Source of the DNA: Mitsuaria sp. 7
Lineage (GTDB): Bacteria > Pseudomonadota > Gammaproteobacteria > Burkholderiales > Burkholderiaceae_C
DNA: 64,000 bases
Direction of reading: 5' to 3'
Assembly: GCF_001653795.1 (NCBI RefSeq)
Contig: NZ_CP011514.1
Coordinates: 1,486,163 to 1,550,162 of the forward strand
Shown here in pieces: positions 20,411 through 29,780 of the stretch; positions within the stretch are counted from its first letter, which is position 1, and the number at the start of each line of letters is the position of its first letter. Made by a program: the position numbers and the translations under genes. Below the pieces are notes generated by a model, which worked only from the letters and a program-made list of their open reading frames with translations, was not told where the DNA came from and made no database searches.

Positions 20411-22339
20411 ATGACCCTCACCCTGCGCGCGGTGTCGCTCAACGACCTGCCCCTGACGCAGCCCATCACCGCGCGCTTCGACGCCACCGGGGGAACCATC
20501 GGTCGCGCCGACAACAACACCATGGCGCTGCCGGACCCGGAGCGCCACATCTCGCGCCAGCAGGCCGAGATCAGCGCCGAAGCCGGCGGCTATGTCATCC
20601 GCAACGTCGGCAGCGCCAACCCCATCACCGTCGCCGGCCAGCCCGTGGGCCAGGGCCAGGCCGTGCCGTTGCGTCATCTGGACATGGTCCGGATCGGCGG
20701 CTACCTGCTGGAAGTCCAGAGCGAGGCCGGCGCCGACAACGGCGCCACGGTCATCCGCCGCGCGCCCGACCTGAGCCGGCCCGTGACGCAGGGACCGGCT
20801 ATCGCCGCGGCCCCGTCGCCGGCCGCCTTGTCCAGCTCCAACCCGTTCGCCGACCTGTTCGGCGGCACGTCGCCGCCGCCCGACGTCTTCAACGCCTCGC
20901 CGTCGCCGGCGCCGCACGTCTCCGCCTTCGCGGCCCCGCCCGTGCAGGCGCCGCCGCCCGCGTCGGCCGGTCCGATGATGCTGCCCGACGACTTCGATCC
21001 GTTCGCGCCGCCGCCGTCGCGGGCCGCGCCGGTGTCGTCGCCCTTGTCGCCCTCGTCATCGTCTTCCTCGTCGATGTCCGGCGGTGCCTCGTCCTTCGAT
21101 CCGTTCGGCGGGCTCGATCTGGCGCCGCCGCCCGCGCCGGCCCTGCCGCCGGCGCGCAACGACGACCTGGGCTTCGGCGGTGCCTTCGCCGACCTCGTGC
21201 CGGGCGACAACAACCGGTCGCTGGACGACCTCTTCGGCCTGCAGCCCGGTGGCAGCGATCCGCTGGCCGGCTTCATGGCCGGCGCGTCCAAGCCCGGCGA
21301 TGCGCTGCGCGACACGGTGGCCTCGGATCCGCTGGCGCTGTTCGGCGCCGCCGCCCCCGCGACGAACACCGAGCCTCAGACCCCCGCGCTACCGGACCAC
21401 ACCCCGGCGCTGAACTCGGCCTTCCGGCCGCCGGAGATCCGGACGCCGCCGCCGGTTCAACCGGTTCAACCGGTTCAGCCACCCGTGGCCGCCCTCCCGC
21501 CAGCGGTCGTCGCGCCGGTCATGCCGCCCGTGACGGCCCCGGTCGCGGCGCCCGTGATGCCGCCTGTGGCGCCGCCGCCGCTGGCGGTCGTCCCGCCGCC
21601 GTACATGCCGCCCGCTTATGTGCCGCCGCCCGCGCCGACGGTGGCCGCCGCGCCGACGGCCCCAGCGGCTCCGGGCCAGGCGGCCGACACCGCCGCGCTC
21701 TGGCAGGCTTTCTGCGAGGGCGCGGGCATCCGCATGGCCGCGCCGCCGCAAGGCTTGAACCCGGATCTGATGCGCGTCATCGGCTCCCTGCTGAACGCCT
21801 CCGTCGACGGCGCGTTGCGCATGATGGCCGTGCGCGCCGCGACGAAACACGAGCTGCGCGCGCAGGTGACCGTCATCCGCTCGCGCGAGAACAACCCGCT
21901 GAAGTTCTCGCCCGATGCGCAGTCGGCGCTCGAGCAGCTGCTCCAGCCGCCGGTGCGGGGATTCCTGCCCGGTCCCGCGGCGATGCAGGACGCGATGCGC
22001 GACCTGGTCGGCCACACGATCGGCACGATGGCCGGCACGCGCGCCGCGTTGGAGGGCGTGCTGACGCGCTTCCAGCCCAAGGCGCTGGAGGCCAAGCTCA
22101 CGAGCCGGTCGGTGCTGGACAGCGTCCTGGCGATGAACCGCAAGGCCAAGCTCTGGGAGCTCTACCTGCAGCATTTCGAGTCCATCAAGGACGAGGCGCA
22201 GGAGGACTTCCACACGCTGTTCGGCAAGGCCTTCCTGGAGGCCTATGAAGACCAGCTCGAGCGCCTGAGCCAGCATGGGCAGAGCGCGTCCGCGTCTTCG
22301 CCGTCACCACAACAACAAGCACAGCAGAGCGGGGCTTGA
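20411..22339 (+). CDS. tagH: TagH, T6SS FHA-domain protein
   Basis: A 642-aa protein. The ATG at 20411 is preferred (AAAGG 7-11 bases before it, and the FHA fold begins at once); upstream in-frame starts add residues unlike the family. The N-terminal FHA domain carries GGTIGRADNNTMALPDP and RHISRQQAEI, which bind phosphothreonine. A long Pro/Ala/Ser linker contains a 9-base tandem repeat coding VQPVQPVQP. The C-terminal domain (about 440-630) matches the TIGR03354 region: MRVIGSLLNASVDGALRMM, NNPLKFSPDAQSALEQLL, DLVGHTIGTMAGTRAALEGV. It is the expected PpkA substrate and T6SS activator. Confidence 0.9.
   Translation: MTLTLRAVSLNDLPLTQPITARFDATGGTIGRADNNTMALPDPERHISRQQAEISAEAGGYVIRNVGSANPITVAGQPVGQGQAVPLRHLDMVRIGGYLLEVQSEAGADNGATVIRRAPDLSRPVTQGPAIAAAPSPAALSSSNPFADLFGGTSPPPDVFNASPSPAPHVSAFAAPPVQAPPPASAGPMMLPDDFDPFAPPPSRAAPVSSPLSPSSSSSSSMSGGASSFDPFGGLDLAPPPAPALPPARNDDLGFGGAFADLVPGDNNRSLDDLFGLQPGGSDPLAGFMAGASKPGDALRDTVASDPLALFGAAAPATNTEPQTPALPDHTPALNSAFRPPEIRTPPPVQPVQPVQPPVAALPPAVVAPVMPPVTAPVAAPVMPPVAPPPLAVVPPPYMPPAYVPPPAPTVAAAPTAPAAPGQAADTAALWQAFCEGAGIRMAAPPQGLNPDLMRVIGSLLNASVDGALRMMAVRAATKHELRAQVTVIRSRENNPLKFSPDAQSALEQLLQPPVRGFLPGPAAMQDAMRDLVGHTIGTMAGTRAALEGVLTRFQPKALEAKLTSRSVLDSVLAMNRKAKLWELYLQHFESIKDEAQEDFHTLFGKAFLEAYEDQLERLSQHGQSASASSPSPQQQAQQSGA
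21455..21480. repeat. 9-base tandem repeat in the tagH linker
   Basis: Three consecutive units of CCGGTTCAA (the last ends in CAG) encode repeated Val-Gln-Pro in the Pro-rich linker of TagH. Units are nearly identical at the DNA level, so copy number could change by slippage without breaking the frame. Confidence 0.7.
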
Positions 22340-22372
22340 GCCCCGCCACTTGTCCTACACGTCGTTCATACC

Positions 22373-23242
22373 ATGCTCAAGATCAGGGTTGCCGCCTGCA
22401 GCGAACAAGGCGCGCGCAACAACAACGAGGACGCCATCGTGGCGCACGAGAACGGCCCCGGCTGGTATGCCGTGCTGGCCGACGGCGCCGGCGGCCACCG
22501 CAACGGGGCCGAGGCCGCGCGCCGGGCCGTGCACCGCATGCAGACCAGCCTGGGCGACGCGACGCTGCCGTGGCGCCCGGAGCTGCTCACCGGCGCGGTG
22601 CTGGCCGCGCACGACGACGTGCGTCGCGGCGTCGAAGGCACCGGCCGCGACCGCATGCACACGACGCTGGTCGCGCTGTGCGTCGACGCGCAGCGCAACT
22701 TCGCGCTGTGGACGCACGTGGGCGACTCGCGCCTGTACCGCATCCGCGGCGGGCAGATCGACACGATCACGCAGGACGACAGCGTCGTGCAGATGCTGAT
22801 CGAGGCCGGCCTCCTGACGCCCGAGCAGGCGGAAGACCACCCGCACAAGAACCACCTCGTGGCCGCGCTCGGCATCGAGGACGACCTGAACCCGCACACC
22901 ACCTCGCCGCAGCCGCTGCAGGACGGGGACGTCTTCCTGCTGTGCAGCGACGGCTGGTGGGGCAGCGCGGGCGACACCCTGATCCACGACACGCTGGGTG
23001 CCGCCGGGTCGCCGGACGACTGGCTGGCGGCGATGCGCGGGGTGATCGAGGAACGGCGGCTGCCGGATCAGGACAACTTCAGCGCGATCGCGCTGTGGGT
23101 GGGCGAACCGGTGCTGGCCTCCGTGGCGCAGACGCCCACGGACGAAGCGGGCAGCGCAGCGCAGGAGTCGACGGTCGACTCCGGCCCGATCCCGCTGGAA
23201 GAGGAAGAAGAGGACGACTCGACGCGGCGCATGCCGCTCTGA
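22373..23242 (+). CDS. pppA: PppA, PP2C-type serine/threonine phosphatase of T6SS
   Basis: A 289-aa cytoplasmic PP2C phosphatase. The metal-binding motifs are all present: ARNNNEDAIV, LADGAGGHRNG, HVGDSRLYRI, LCSDGWWG and PDQDNFSAIAL. The last 45 residues form an acidic tail (EEEEEDD). In T6SS it dephosphorylates the FHA protein and opposes PpkA. It begins 34 bases after tagH on the same strand, so both are probably co-transcribed. PppA and TagF, fused in some species, are separate here. Confidence 0.92.
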   Translation: MLKIRVAACSEQGARNNNEDAIVAHENGPGWYAVLADGAGGHRNGAEAARRAVHRMQTSLGDATLPWRPELLTGAVLAAHDDVRRGVEGTGRDRMHTTLVALCVDAQRNFALWTHVGDSRLYRIRGGQIDTITQDDSVVQMLIEAGLLTPEQAEDHPHKNHLVAALGIEDDLNPHTTSPQPLQDGDVFLLCSDGWWGSAGDTLIHDTLGAAGSPDDWLAAMRGVIEERRLPDQDNFSAIALWVGEPVLASVAQTPTDEAGSAAQESTVDSGPIPLEEEEEDDSTRRMPL

Positions 23243-23256
23243 GTCTCGGCGCGGCT

Positions 23257-24813
23257 TCAGGTCGCTCGCGCGCGTTTCGTGGGTTTCGTGGGTTTCGTCG
23301 ATTTTTCGGGCTTGGCGCGCTTCGTCGCGCCATCGGGGTCAGATCTTGCCGCCGACCACTGCGTCGGCGACGCCACGAACGCGCTCAACCGCAGCGCGGT
23401 CCTCGACAACGCCGCCGCCGTCTCCAGGTTGCTCTGCGCGACCTGTTCCGCATCGGCCGTCGCGCGGCCGACGTCGGTCAGCGCGACCTCCAGCTGACGT
23501 CCGGCGCTGGACTGCTGGTGCGTGGCCATCTTGATCTCCTTGCTCGCGATGTCCGACGCGGCCACGCGCTCCGAGATCAGTGTGAACATGGCCTCCGCTT
23601 CCGAGAACAGCGATGAGTTCGCCGCCACCGCCTTCACGCCCGCTTCCGTCGACATGATGGTGGCGTTGGAGACGTTGCGGATCGAGTCCAGCTGCCGCCG
23701 GATGTCCACCGCGTCGGCGCGCACCTTCTCGGCCAGGCGGCGGATCTCGTCGGCGACCGCGCGGAAGCGTTCACCGGCATCGCCCGCGGCGTAGGCCTCG
23801 ATGGTGGCGTTGATCGCGAGGATGTTGGTGCGCTCTGCCAGTTCCTCGATGGCGCCGAGCACGGTGGAGGCGCCCTGGACCTCCTTGCCCAGCGTCGTCA
23901 TCTGCGTGACGACCATGTCGATCTGCTGGCTCAGCCCGACGGTGGCCTCGCGTGCGCGGGCCATCGCGTGGCTGCCGGCATTGGCGGCGCGGGTGCTGGC
24001 CGAGGCCATCTCCTCGACCTCGGTCGAGCGCTGCGCGATCTGGTTCGCGGCGGCCTGCACCTCGTGCATCGTGGCGGTGAGCTCGATGGCGGCGGAGGAG
24101 GTCTGCTTCGTCGCCGCGGCCTGCCGCAGCGAGGAGGCCTCGAGTTCCCGCGAGCGGTCCGCCACGTCGACGGCGGATGCGCCCACCATCTGCGTCAGGA
24201 GGCGCTGCAGCAGCAGACCGGTGACGGCGACGATCAGCAGGCCGAGCGCCGTGCCTCCGAGCCCCACGGCCTTGATCGTCCGCGTGGTGTCGCCCATCTC
24301 GGCCGAACGCGCCTCCAGGTGCCGGACCTCGTCCTGCTCCATGTCGTTGAAACGGGCGCGCAGCCGCTCCATGCGCTGACGGACCTGGTTGACCTTGGGG
24401 GACCGGGTGACCTCTTCCAGCGTCATCGTCTGGCGGTCGGCGATGCGTTCACGGAACAGCACGAGGAGCGCCGAGATGTCCTTCTCCGTGTTGTCCAGGT
24501 CCACGGCGCGCGCCCGCCAGGCGGGCGTCACGCGGATCTCGGCCATGTCGGCGTTGACCTCGGCGGTCGACTTGTCGAGCGCCGTCAGATAGCCCGGGTC
24601 CTTGGTCAGCATGAAACCGCGCTGCGCCGCTTCGGCCTCGGCCACGTCGTTCAGCAGCTCGGCCAGGATGCGCAGGCCCTGGTGGCTCTGCGTCACGCCG
24701 GCGGCGGCCGACTCCATCAGGTAGGCGCTCCGCATGGCGACGGCGCCGACGCCGCACAGCACCGCCGCGGCCAGCAGGAATCCCAGCGCGAGGCTGTGTC
24801 CGAAGGTCTTCAT
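23257..24813 (-). CDS. Divergent methyl-accepting chemotaxis-type protein
   Basis: A 518-aa protein; the ATG at 24813 has GGGAGAA eight bases upstream. A membrane segment (about 5-24), a CHASE3-like helical periplasmic region (LNDVAEAEAAQRGFMLTKDP) and a second membrane segment near 195-215 are followed by a signalling domain. The hairpin tip is unusual: ELAERTNILAINATIEAY and AGDAGERFRAVADEIRRLA differ from the standard chemoreceptor sequence (for example [19 protein letters not shown], found in the receptor at 33149). No HAMP domain is obvious. The tail has Lys/Pro/Thr repeats. It may signal to a non-canonical partner. It converges on pppA with a gap of only 14 bases. Confidence 0.8.
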   Translation of the reverse strand: MKTFGHSLALGFLLAAAVLCGVGAVAMRSAYLMESAAAGVTQSHQGLRILAELLNDVAEAEAAQRGFMLTKDPGYLTALDKSTAEVNADMAEIRVTPAWRARAVDLDNTEKDISALLVLFRERIADRQTMTLEEVTRSPKVNQVRQRMERLRARFNDMEQDEVRHLEARSAEMGDTTRTIKAVGLGGTALGLLIVAVTGLLLQRLLTQMVGASAVDVADRSRELEASSLRQAAATKQTSSAAIELTATMHEVQAAANQIAQRSTEVEEMASASTRAANAGSHAMARAREATVGLSQQIDMVVTQMTTLGKEVQGASTVLGAIEELAERTNILAINATIEAYAAGDAGERFRAVADEIRRLAEKVRADAVDIRRQLDSIRNVSNATIMSTEAGVKAVAANSSLFSEAEAMFTLISERVAASDIASKEIKMATHQQSSAGRQLEVALTDVGRATADAEQVAQSNLETAAALSRTALRLSAFVASPTQWSAARSDPDGATKRAKPEKSTKPTKPTKRARAT

Positions 24814-25031
24814 GTGCGTGTTCTCCCTGGGACGCAATGTCGCACAGGTGGCGCCGCAGGTCTCGTGCCTTCCATGTGGGGGGTGGACGAGGCGCGGTCT
24901 TCAGGGCTTAGGCAAACCCATCTGCGGGCAAATCCAGATTGACGCGCTACCGGTGCTCGCCGCCAATCCATGCGGATATCGCAGAACGGAAGGCTGGTTC
25001 AGTCATCGATAGACCGCATCAAGGAGGTGGG

Positions 25032-25454
25032 ATGGAGATTTCCCTTGTCGATCCGATCGAATGGGCGCGTAGTCATCCCGAGATGTTCTTCGGGACAGAC
25101 GCAGTCGAACCCGTTCACTTGCTTTGGTACTTGTTGGGCGACGTCATTGAACTGGGGAGAGGAACTTGCGTCGTCTTCCAGGAAGGTGAGTGGACGGTCG
25201 TCGGGAGCGACGTGGACTGGCTGCAGCATGATCAGTACGCGCCGGAGGAACTGTTCGCCCACGTGGTGGCCGAGCCGAAACGCGGCGTTCATTCGATGAG
25301 AGGGGAGATCCTCGTCGGCGCCTTCGCACGACACATCTCCCTGGGGCTCGAAGGCAAGCTACACAGGATCGTTGGCGAGCTGCCACCCAAGCAAGTGCAG
25401 GATCGCGCGAGCCAACTCCATCAGGCCATCTTCTTCTCATTGCCCCCGCCGTAG
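25032..25454 (+). CDS. Unrecognised 140-aa protein within the T6SS cluster
   Basis: Not recognised. The ATG at 25032 has an almost perfect ribosome site (AAGGAGGTGGG), so it is preferred over the upstream extension. The N-terminus (WARSHPEMFFGTDAVEPVHL then LWYLLGDVIELGRGTCVVF) resembles the start of GHKL ATPases such as GyrB, where RPGMYIG and a helix with an N-x-x-D/E motif occur, but the ATP-binding asparagine is missing. It is the only plus-strand gene between the chemoreceptor and tagF. The DNA is less G+C-rich than the T6SS genes, so it may be a later insertion. Confidence 0.6.
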   Translation: MEISLVDPIEWARSHPEMFFGTDAVEPVHLLWYLLGDVIELGRGTCVVFQEGEWTVVGSDVDWLQHDQYAPEELFAHVVAEPKRGVHSMRGEILVGAFARHISLGLEGKLHRIVGELPPKQVQDRASQLHQAIFFSLPPP

Positions 25455-25468
25455 ATCCGGCGGCGACA

Positions 25469-26179
25469 TCAGCCCGCCTTCTTCTCCAGCATCGCCGCGA
25501 ACGCCTCCACGTACGGCAAGCCCGGCCCCCAGCGCATGTGGACCGGCTGCCCGGGCTCCGGGTTGGGCGACCACACCGTGCAACCGGCCAGGCGTTCCAG
25601 CAGTTCACCCGCCGCCAGCATCGGCACCGCCGCGGTGAGCAGGCTCGCCGGGGCGGTGTAGGTCACCCACTGCACCGCGTTCTCCGGCGCGGGCAAGGTC
25701 GCCGCGTGGCTGGAAGGCCAGGGCGGCGCGGCGGCCAGCGCCGCCTCCAGCGAGTTCACCGTCGCCGTGTCGTCCAGCGTGCGCATCGCCGCGTTGGCCA
25801 GCACCGTGTACCAGCGGTCCAGGTGATCCAGCCCGGCGCGGTCCACCGGCGGCTGCGCGCGCGGCTGCGCGATCACCAGCGGGAAGTAGCGCCCGACGTT
25901 GTCGCAGCTGGCCATCAGCACGCCGAACCACCACTTCATGTCGACCACGCCCGGCGCCCACGCGAAGCGCAGCACCGGCGCGGTCAGGTAGGTGTCGAGC
26001 CAGCGGGGACCGAGCGTCTTCGGCAGGTCCTGCATCATTCCGGACAGCCACGCGTCGCAATGCTGCACGCAGTGCTGCGGTAGGCGCCGCTGGGCGAAGT
26101 CGCCCAGTGCGGCGACCTTGCCGTACCAGCCGGGGACGGCGTCGCCGGCGGTGTTCAGTGCTTCGGGCAGCGCGCTCAT
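25469..26179 (-). CDS. tagF: TagF, T6SS-associated protein
   Basis: A 236-aa protein with the TagF pattern: PGWYGKVAALGDFAQRRLP, LPKTLGPRWLDTYLTAPVL then RFAWAPGVVDMKWWFGVLM, and DNVGRYFPLVIAQPR. TagF represses T6SS firing post-translationally in the threonine-phosphorylation pathway and in a parallel one. It is the last gene of the minus-strand operon, 22 bases after tssM. Confidence 0.92.
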   Translation of the reverse strand: MSALPEALNTAGDAVPGWYGKVAALGDFAQRRLPQHCVQHCDAWLSGMMQDLPKTLGPRWLDTYLTAPVLRFAWAPGVVDMKWWFGVLMASCDNVGRYFPLVIAQPRAQPPVDRAGLDHLDRWYTVLANAAMRTLDDTATVNSLEAALAAAPPWPSSHAATLPAPENAVQWVTYTAPASLLTAAVPMLAAGELLERLAGCTVWSPNPEPGQPVHMRWGPGLPYVEAFAAMLEKKAG

Positions 26180-26201
26180 GATCGGGCTCTCCTGATGTGG
26201 C

Positions 26202-29200
26202 TCACAGACCGCCCGGGCAGCGGAACTCGTTGAGTTCCTGCAGGCGGAACGGATTGCGGACGCTGCTGGCGGTGACCTCGAAGACCGCCTTGCGGCCTTC
26301 GATCTCGAAGGTGGCCTTGAAGCGCTCCGGCGCGGCGGTCTTCTCGATCTTGACGCGGTCGAAGAGCCGGAACAGCGCCCACGGGCCGTCGTTGACCAGA
26401 CCCGACGAACCGCTCGCGCTGACCGGGCTCAGCTGCACCCGCACCTGCGAGCTGCCGCGCGGTCCCGGCCACTGCACCGAGGTCGGGATCTGCGGACCGT
26501 GGCTGTAGCGCACGATCTGGCCGTCCACGTCCAGGATGAACTGCTGGATCGTGGTGTCCATCTCGATGGGCTTGAAGTCCAGCCGCAGCGACGGCGCGTT
26601 GCTGCCGGGGAAGAAGGTCTCCTTGATCGCCTGCGCGCGCTGGAACTGCGGCAGCGTGCCGCTGTCCCCGCCCAGCGGCGTGCCCTCGACCGCGCGGAAC
26701 TTCCACGGCCGCGTCGTCGTGTCCACGTAGGGCGCGAGCTTCTGCTGGAAGAGCTGGTCGATCTTGCCGCCCGGTCCGAACAGCATCGCGAAGTCCGCCT
26801 GCGTGGCGTCGCGCGGCGAGTTGCGGTCCAGCGGATAACGTCCGGCCACGGCCTGGTTGCAGAACTCGCCGACCTGCGAGCGCACCTCCATGCCGAGGTT
26901 CTGGCGCATCGCGCCCTGCGACACGCGGGCGCTGCTGCTGCCCAGGTCGTCGAGCATGGTGCGCAGCGGCTCGGGGCTCATCGCGGCGGCGGCCTTCAGG
27001 CGCGTGGGCACCGGCGACGGCGGCGGGGCGCTGCCGCCCTTGAGCGCGGAGTCGGCCGCCGTCAGCATGATGTTGGCCTCGGCGATCAGGCCGACCGTCT
27101 CGTCCAGCGGCGCCTTGCCGCCGCCCGGTGGGGCCGTGACCATGCTGCGCAGGCCGACGAAGCGCTCGTCGACGATGTTCTCGATGCGCGGTGCGTTCGG
27201 GTCCGCGGCGTTCGGCTGGCCGGGCTTGTTCGAGAAGATGCCCGCCACCTTTTCGCGGGTCTGCTGGACCAGGTCCGCGGCACGGCGCTCGGCGTTCTCG
27301 ATCGCGTTGCCGGGCTGCGCGAGCGTGGTCTCGCGCGAGGCCGCCCGCAGGAACGGACCCAGCGGGCTGTCCGGCGCGGACAGCATGCGCGAGCGCTCCA
27401 CCGACTGCGGCACCGTGGCCATCGGCAGCAGCTTCACGCTGTTGAGGAAGGACTCCCAGGAGGCCGCGTAGTCGTTGAGGTAGAGCCGGCGCACGTCGTC
27501 GACCAGCGGCGCGTTGGCGCGCACGATCGCCGACGCGTCCTTGGGGGCGGCGGCGACGCCGAGCACCCAGGGCTCTTCCGCGGCGAGCTCGTCCGCGACC
27601 TGGCCGACCCGCGGCTGGAAGCCGCGCAGGTAGGCGTCACGGGTGAAGAAGCCCGGCACGCCCTGCGTCAGCGGCGCGCCGTTGGCCCGTGTGAACAGCA
27701 GCGGCGCGTTGTGGCCGCCGGCGCGCGCGACGGTGAAGTCGGGGTACTCGGTGCCCAGGCCTTGCGCCCGCAGCCGGTTGTAGATCCGCTGCGGCAGCGG
27801 CTGCGTCGCGAGCTGCGTGCGCACCGAGGTCAGCAGCGAGGCGTCCTCCGGCAGCGGCGAGGCGATGCCGCCCTGCGACAGCAACGCGTCCAGGTGGGCG
27901 CCGAGCGCCTCGCGCTGGTCCGGCGTGAGCTCGCGGCGCGTGCTCTCCCAGTCGCCCTCGATGTGCTGCTTCAGCGCCGGCGCGTCGAAGTGCTGCGGGT
28001 CGTGCAGCATCACGTAGGCCTTGAGCGCCTCGTACAGCGTGACGGGGGTGGCCGCGCCCTGGCGCAGCTGTTCCTCGATGCGCAGCACCAGCCGCGGCAG
28101 GACCGCGTCGCCCAGCATCCGCTGGTAGGCCGCGCGGGCCGCGCTGTCGAGCTTCTTGCCCTGGAAGAGGCCCAGCCGCATCGACCAGGGCACCTTGTCG
28201 TCGACCGCCGCCAACGCGCGCGTCGCTTGCAGCGCGGGCAGGATGGGCAGCAGGTCGGCGGAGGCGCGGTTGGGCGTCGCCTGCAGCAGCTCGCGGACTT
28301 GGTCCGCGCGCGCCGAGGTCTCTTCCAGGTACTTCTTGTTGTTGAAGTAGCTGACGGTCCAGGCCGTGAGCATGCCGATGCCCGCCACCGCGACGACCGC
28401 ATAGCCCGCCAGTGCCATCGCGTTGCGTCGGCGCTCCCAGCCGCGGTGCGTGCCGCCCAGGCCGGCTTCGGCGAAGACGACCTCGTTGAGCAGCCGGTTC
28501 AGGAAGTAGCTGCGACCGCTGGCCTGGTTGGGCGCCTGCACCGCGTTCTCGATCTGGTAGCTGCGCGCGACCGAGCCGAGCACCCGGTCGATCGGCGTGC
28601 CTTCCTGCGTGCCGCTGACGAAGTAGACGCCGCGCAGCAGCGGCTGGGATTCGTAAGGGGAGGGCGCGAAGACGCCCTCGGCGAACTCGGCCAGCAGCGC
28701 GCGCAGGCTCGCGAACTGCGCCGGGAAACCGTAGATGCGCGCGCGGCGCTGCGGGTCGCGCTCGGCTTGCAGGCGGTCGATCAGGCCGTTCTGCAGGCGC
28801 TGCTCGAGGGCGTCGAACTCCGCGCCGTAGCCGGCCAGCGGCGAGGTGCTGTTGCGCGGGAAGGTGAAGCCCCAGGGCGCGGCGCGCTGGTCCTTGTCGA
28901 CCGTCGCGAAGTAGTCCATGAAGCCCGACAGCAGGTCGGCCTTGGTGACCAGCAGGTAGACCGGGAAGCGGATGTCCAGGTCCTTCTGCAGCTCCTGCAC
29001 GCGGGCGCGCACGGTGGCGGCATGCTGGGCGCGCTCCGACGGGCTGCGCGCGAGCAGGTCCGTCACCGAGACCGTCACCAGCGCGCCGTTGATCGGCTGG
29101 CGCGGACGCGAGCGGCGCAGCATCTGCAGGAAGCCGCTCCAGGTCGCCTTGTCGTTGGTGGGATCGCTGTCCTGCGTGGTGAAGCGGCCGGCGGTGTCGA

Positions 29201-29780
29201 TCAGCACGGCGCGATCGGTGAACCACCAGTCGCAATGCCGCGTGCCGCCGACGCCGCGGATGGCGTGGTCGCCCATCTGGTCGGCCAGCGGGAAGTTCAG
29301 CCCGCTGTGGCGCAACGCCGTGGTCTTGCCCGAACCGGGCGCGCCGATGATCAGGTACCAGGGCAGTTCGTAGAGATAGCGGCCGCCGAAGCGCGAGCGC
29401 AGCTTCGCGCCGAAACCGGCCGAGCCCTCCGCGCCGAAGCGCGAGCGCTGCAGCATCTGCAGGGCCTGGCGGAAGCGTTCGCGCACGGCCAGCATGTCGG
29501 CGGTCTCGCGCTCGGGCGTGTCCGCGGCGGGCTGCTGCATCAGCTGGTTGACGACGGCGCTGTTGCCGCGCTTGGCGCGCCAGCGGCTCCACGCGATGCT
29601 CAGCGCGACGATCAGGACCAGCACGCCGATCGTGATCCAGCGCGAGCGCTCGGTGTCGAGCGGCCGGGCCTCGCCGACGGCCACCAGCGGACCGACGATC
29701 CAGATCAGCAGTGCGACCGCCAGCACGAGGACCGCCAGCAGCACCCAGCGGTTGAAAATCCATCCCAGGACGCGTTTCAT
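26202..29780 (-). CDS. tssM: TssM (IcmF), inner-membrane T6SS complex
   Basis: A 1192-aa protein of normal family length. Two membrane segments lie in the first 65 residues, a third near 420. A complete Walker A motif GAPGSGKT is at 146-153, with further nucleotide-site features (DTAGRF near 217). The large C-terminal periplasmic half has the IcmF and TssM C-terminal domains that bind TssJ. TssM with TssL and TssJ forms the trans-envelope core. The ATG overlaps the tssL stop by four bases. Intact Walker A suggests NTP binding is retained. Confidence 0.97.
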   Translation of the reverse strand: MKRVLGWIFNRWVLLAVLVLAVALLIWIVGPLVAVGEARPLDTERSRWITIGVLVLIVALSIAWSRWRAKRGNSAVVNQLMQQPAADTPERETADMLAVRERFRQALQMLQRSRFGAEGSAGFGAKLRSRFGGRYLYELPWYLIIGAPGSGKTTALRHSGLNFPLADQMGDHAIRGVGGTRHCDWWFTDRAVLIDTAGRFTTQDSDPTNDKATWSGFLQMLRRSRPRQPINGALVTVSVTDLLARSPSERAQHAATVRARVQELQKDLDIRFPVYLLVTKADLLSGFMDYFATVDKDQRAAPWGFTFPRNSTSPLAGYGAEFDALEQRLQNGLIDRLQAERDPQRRARIYGFPAQFASLRALLAEFAEGVFAPSPYESQPLLRGVYFVSGTQEGTPIDRVLGSVARSYQIENAVQAPNQASGRSYFLNRLLNEVVFAEAGLGGTHRGWERRRNAMALAGYAVVAVAGIGMLTAWTVSYFNNKKYLEETSARADQVRELLQATPNRASADLLPILPALQATRALAAVDDKVPWSMRLGLFQGKKLDSAARAAYQRMLGDAVLPRLVLRIEEQLRQGAATPVTLYEALKAYVMLHDPQHFDAPALKQHIEGDWESTRRELTPDQREALGAHLDALLSQGGIASPLPEDASLLTSVRTQLATQPLPQRIYNRLRAQGLGTEYPDFTVARAGGHNAPLLFTRANGAPLTQGVPGFFTRDAYLRGFQPRVGQVADELAAEEPWVLGVAAAPKDASAIVRANAPLVDDVRRLYLNDYAASWESFLNSVKLLPMATVPQSVERSRMLSAPDSPLGPFLRAASRETTLAQPGNAIENAERRAADLVQQTREKVAGIFSNKPGQPNAADPNAPRIENIVDERFVGLRSMVTAPPGGGKAPLDETVGLIAEANIMLTAADSALKGGSAPPPSPVPTRLKAAAAMSPEPLRTMLDDLGSSSARVSQGAMRQNLGMEVRSQVGEFCNQAVAGRYPLDRNSPRDATQADFAMLFGPGGKIDQLFQQKLAPYVDTTTRPWKFRAVEGTPLGGDSGTLPQFQRAQAIKETFFPGSNAPSLRLDFKPIEMDTTIQQFILDVDGQIVRYSHGPQIPTSVQWPGPRGSSQVRVQLSPVSASGSSGLVNDGPWALFRLFDRVKIEKTAAPERFKATFEIEGRKAVFEVTASSVRNPFRLQELNEFRCPGGL

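Noticed and set aside
21455..21480. CRISPR-like repeats in tagH and in ppkA (8090-8130)
   Set aside because: These are in-frame 9-base units coding Pro-rich linkers, without spacers.
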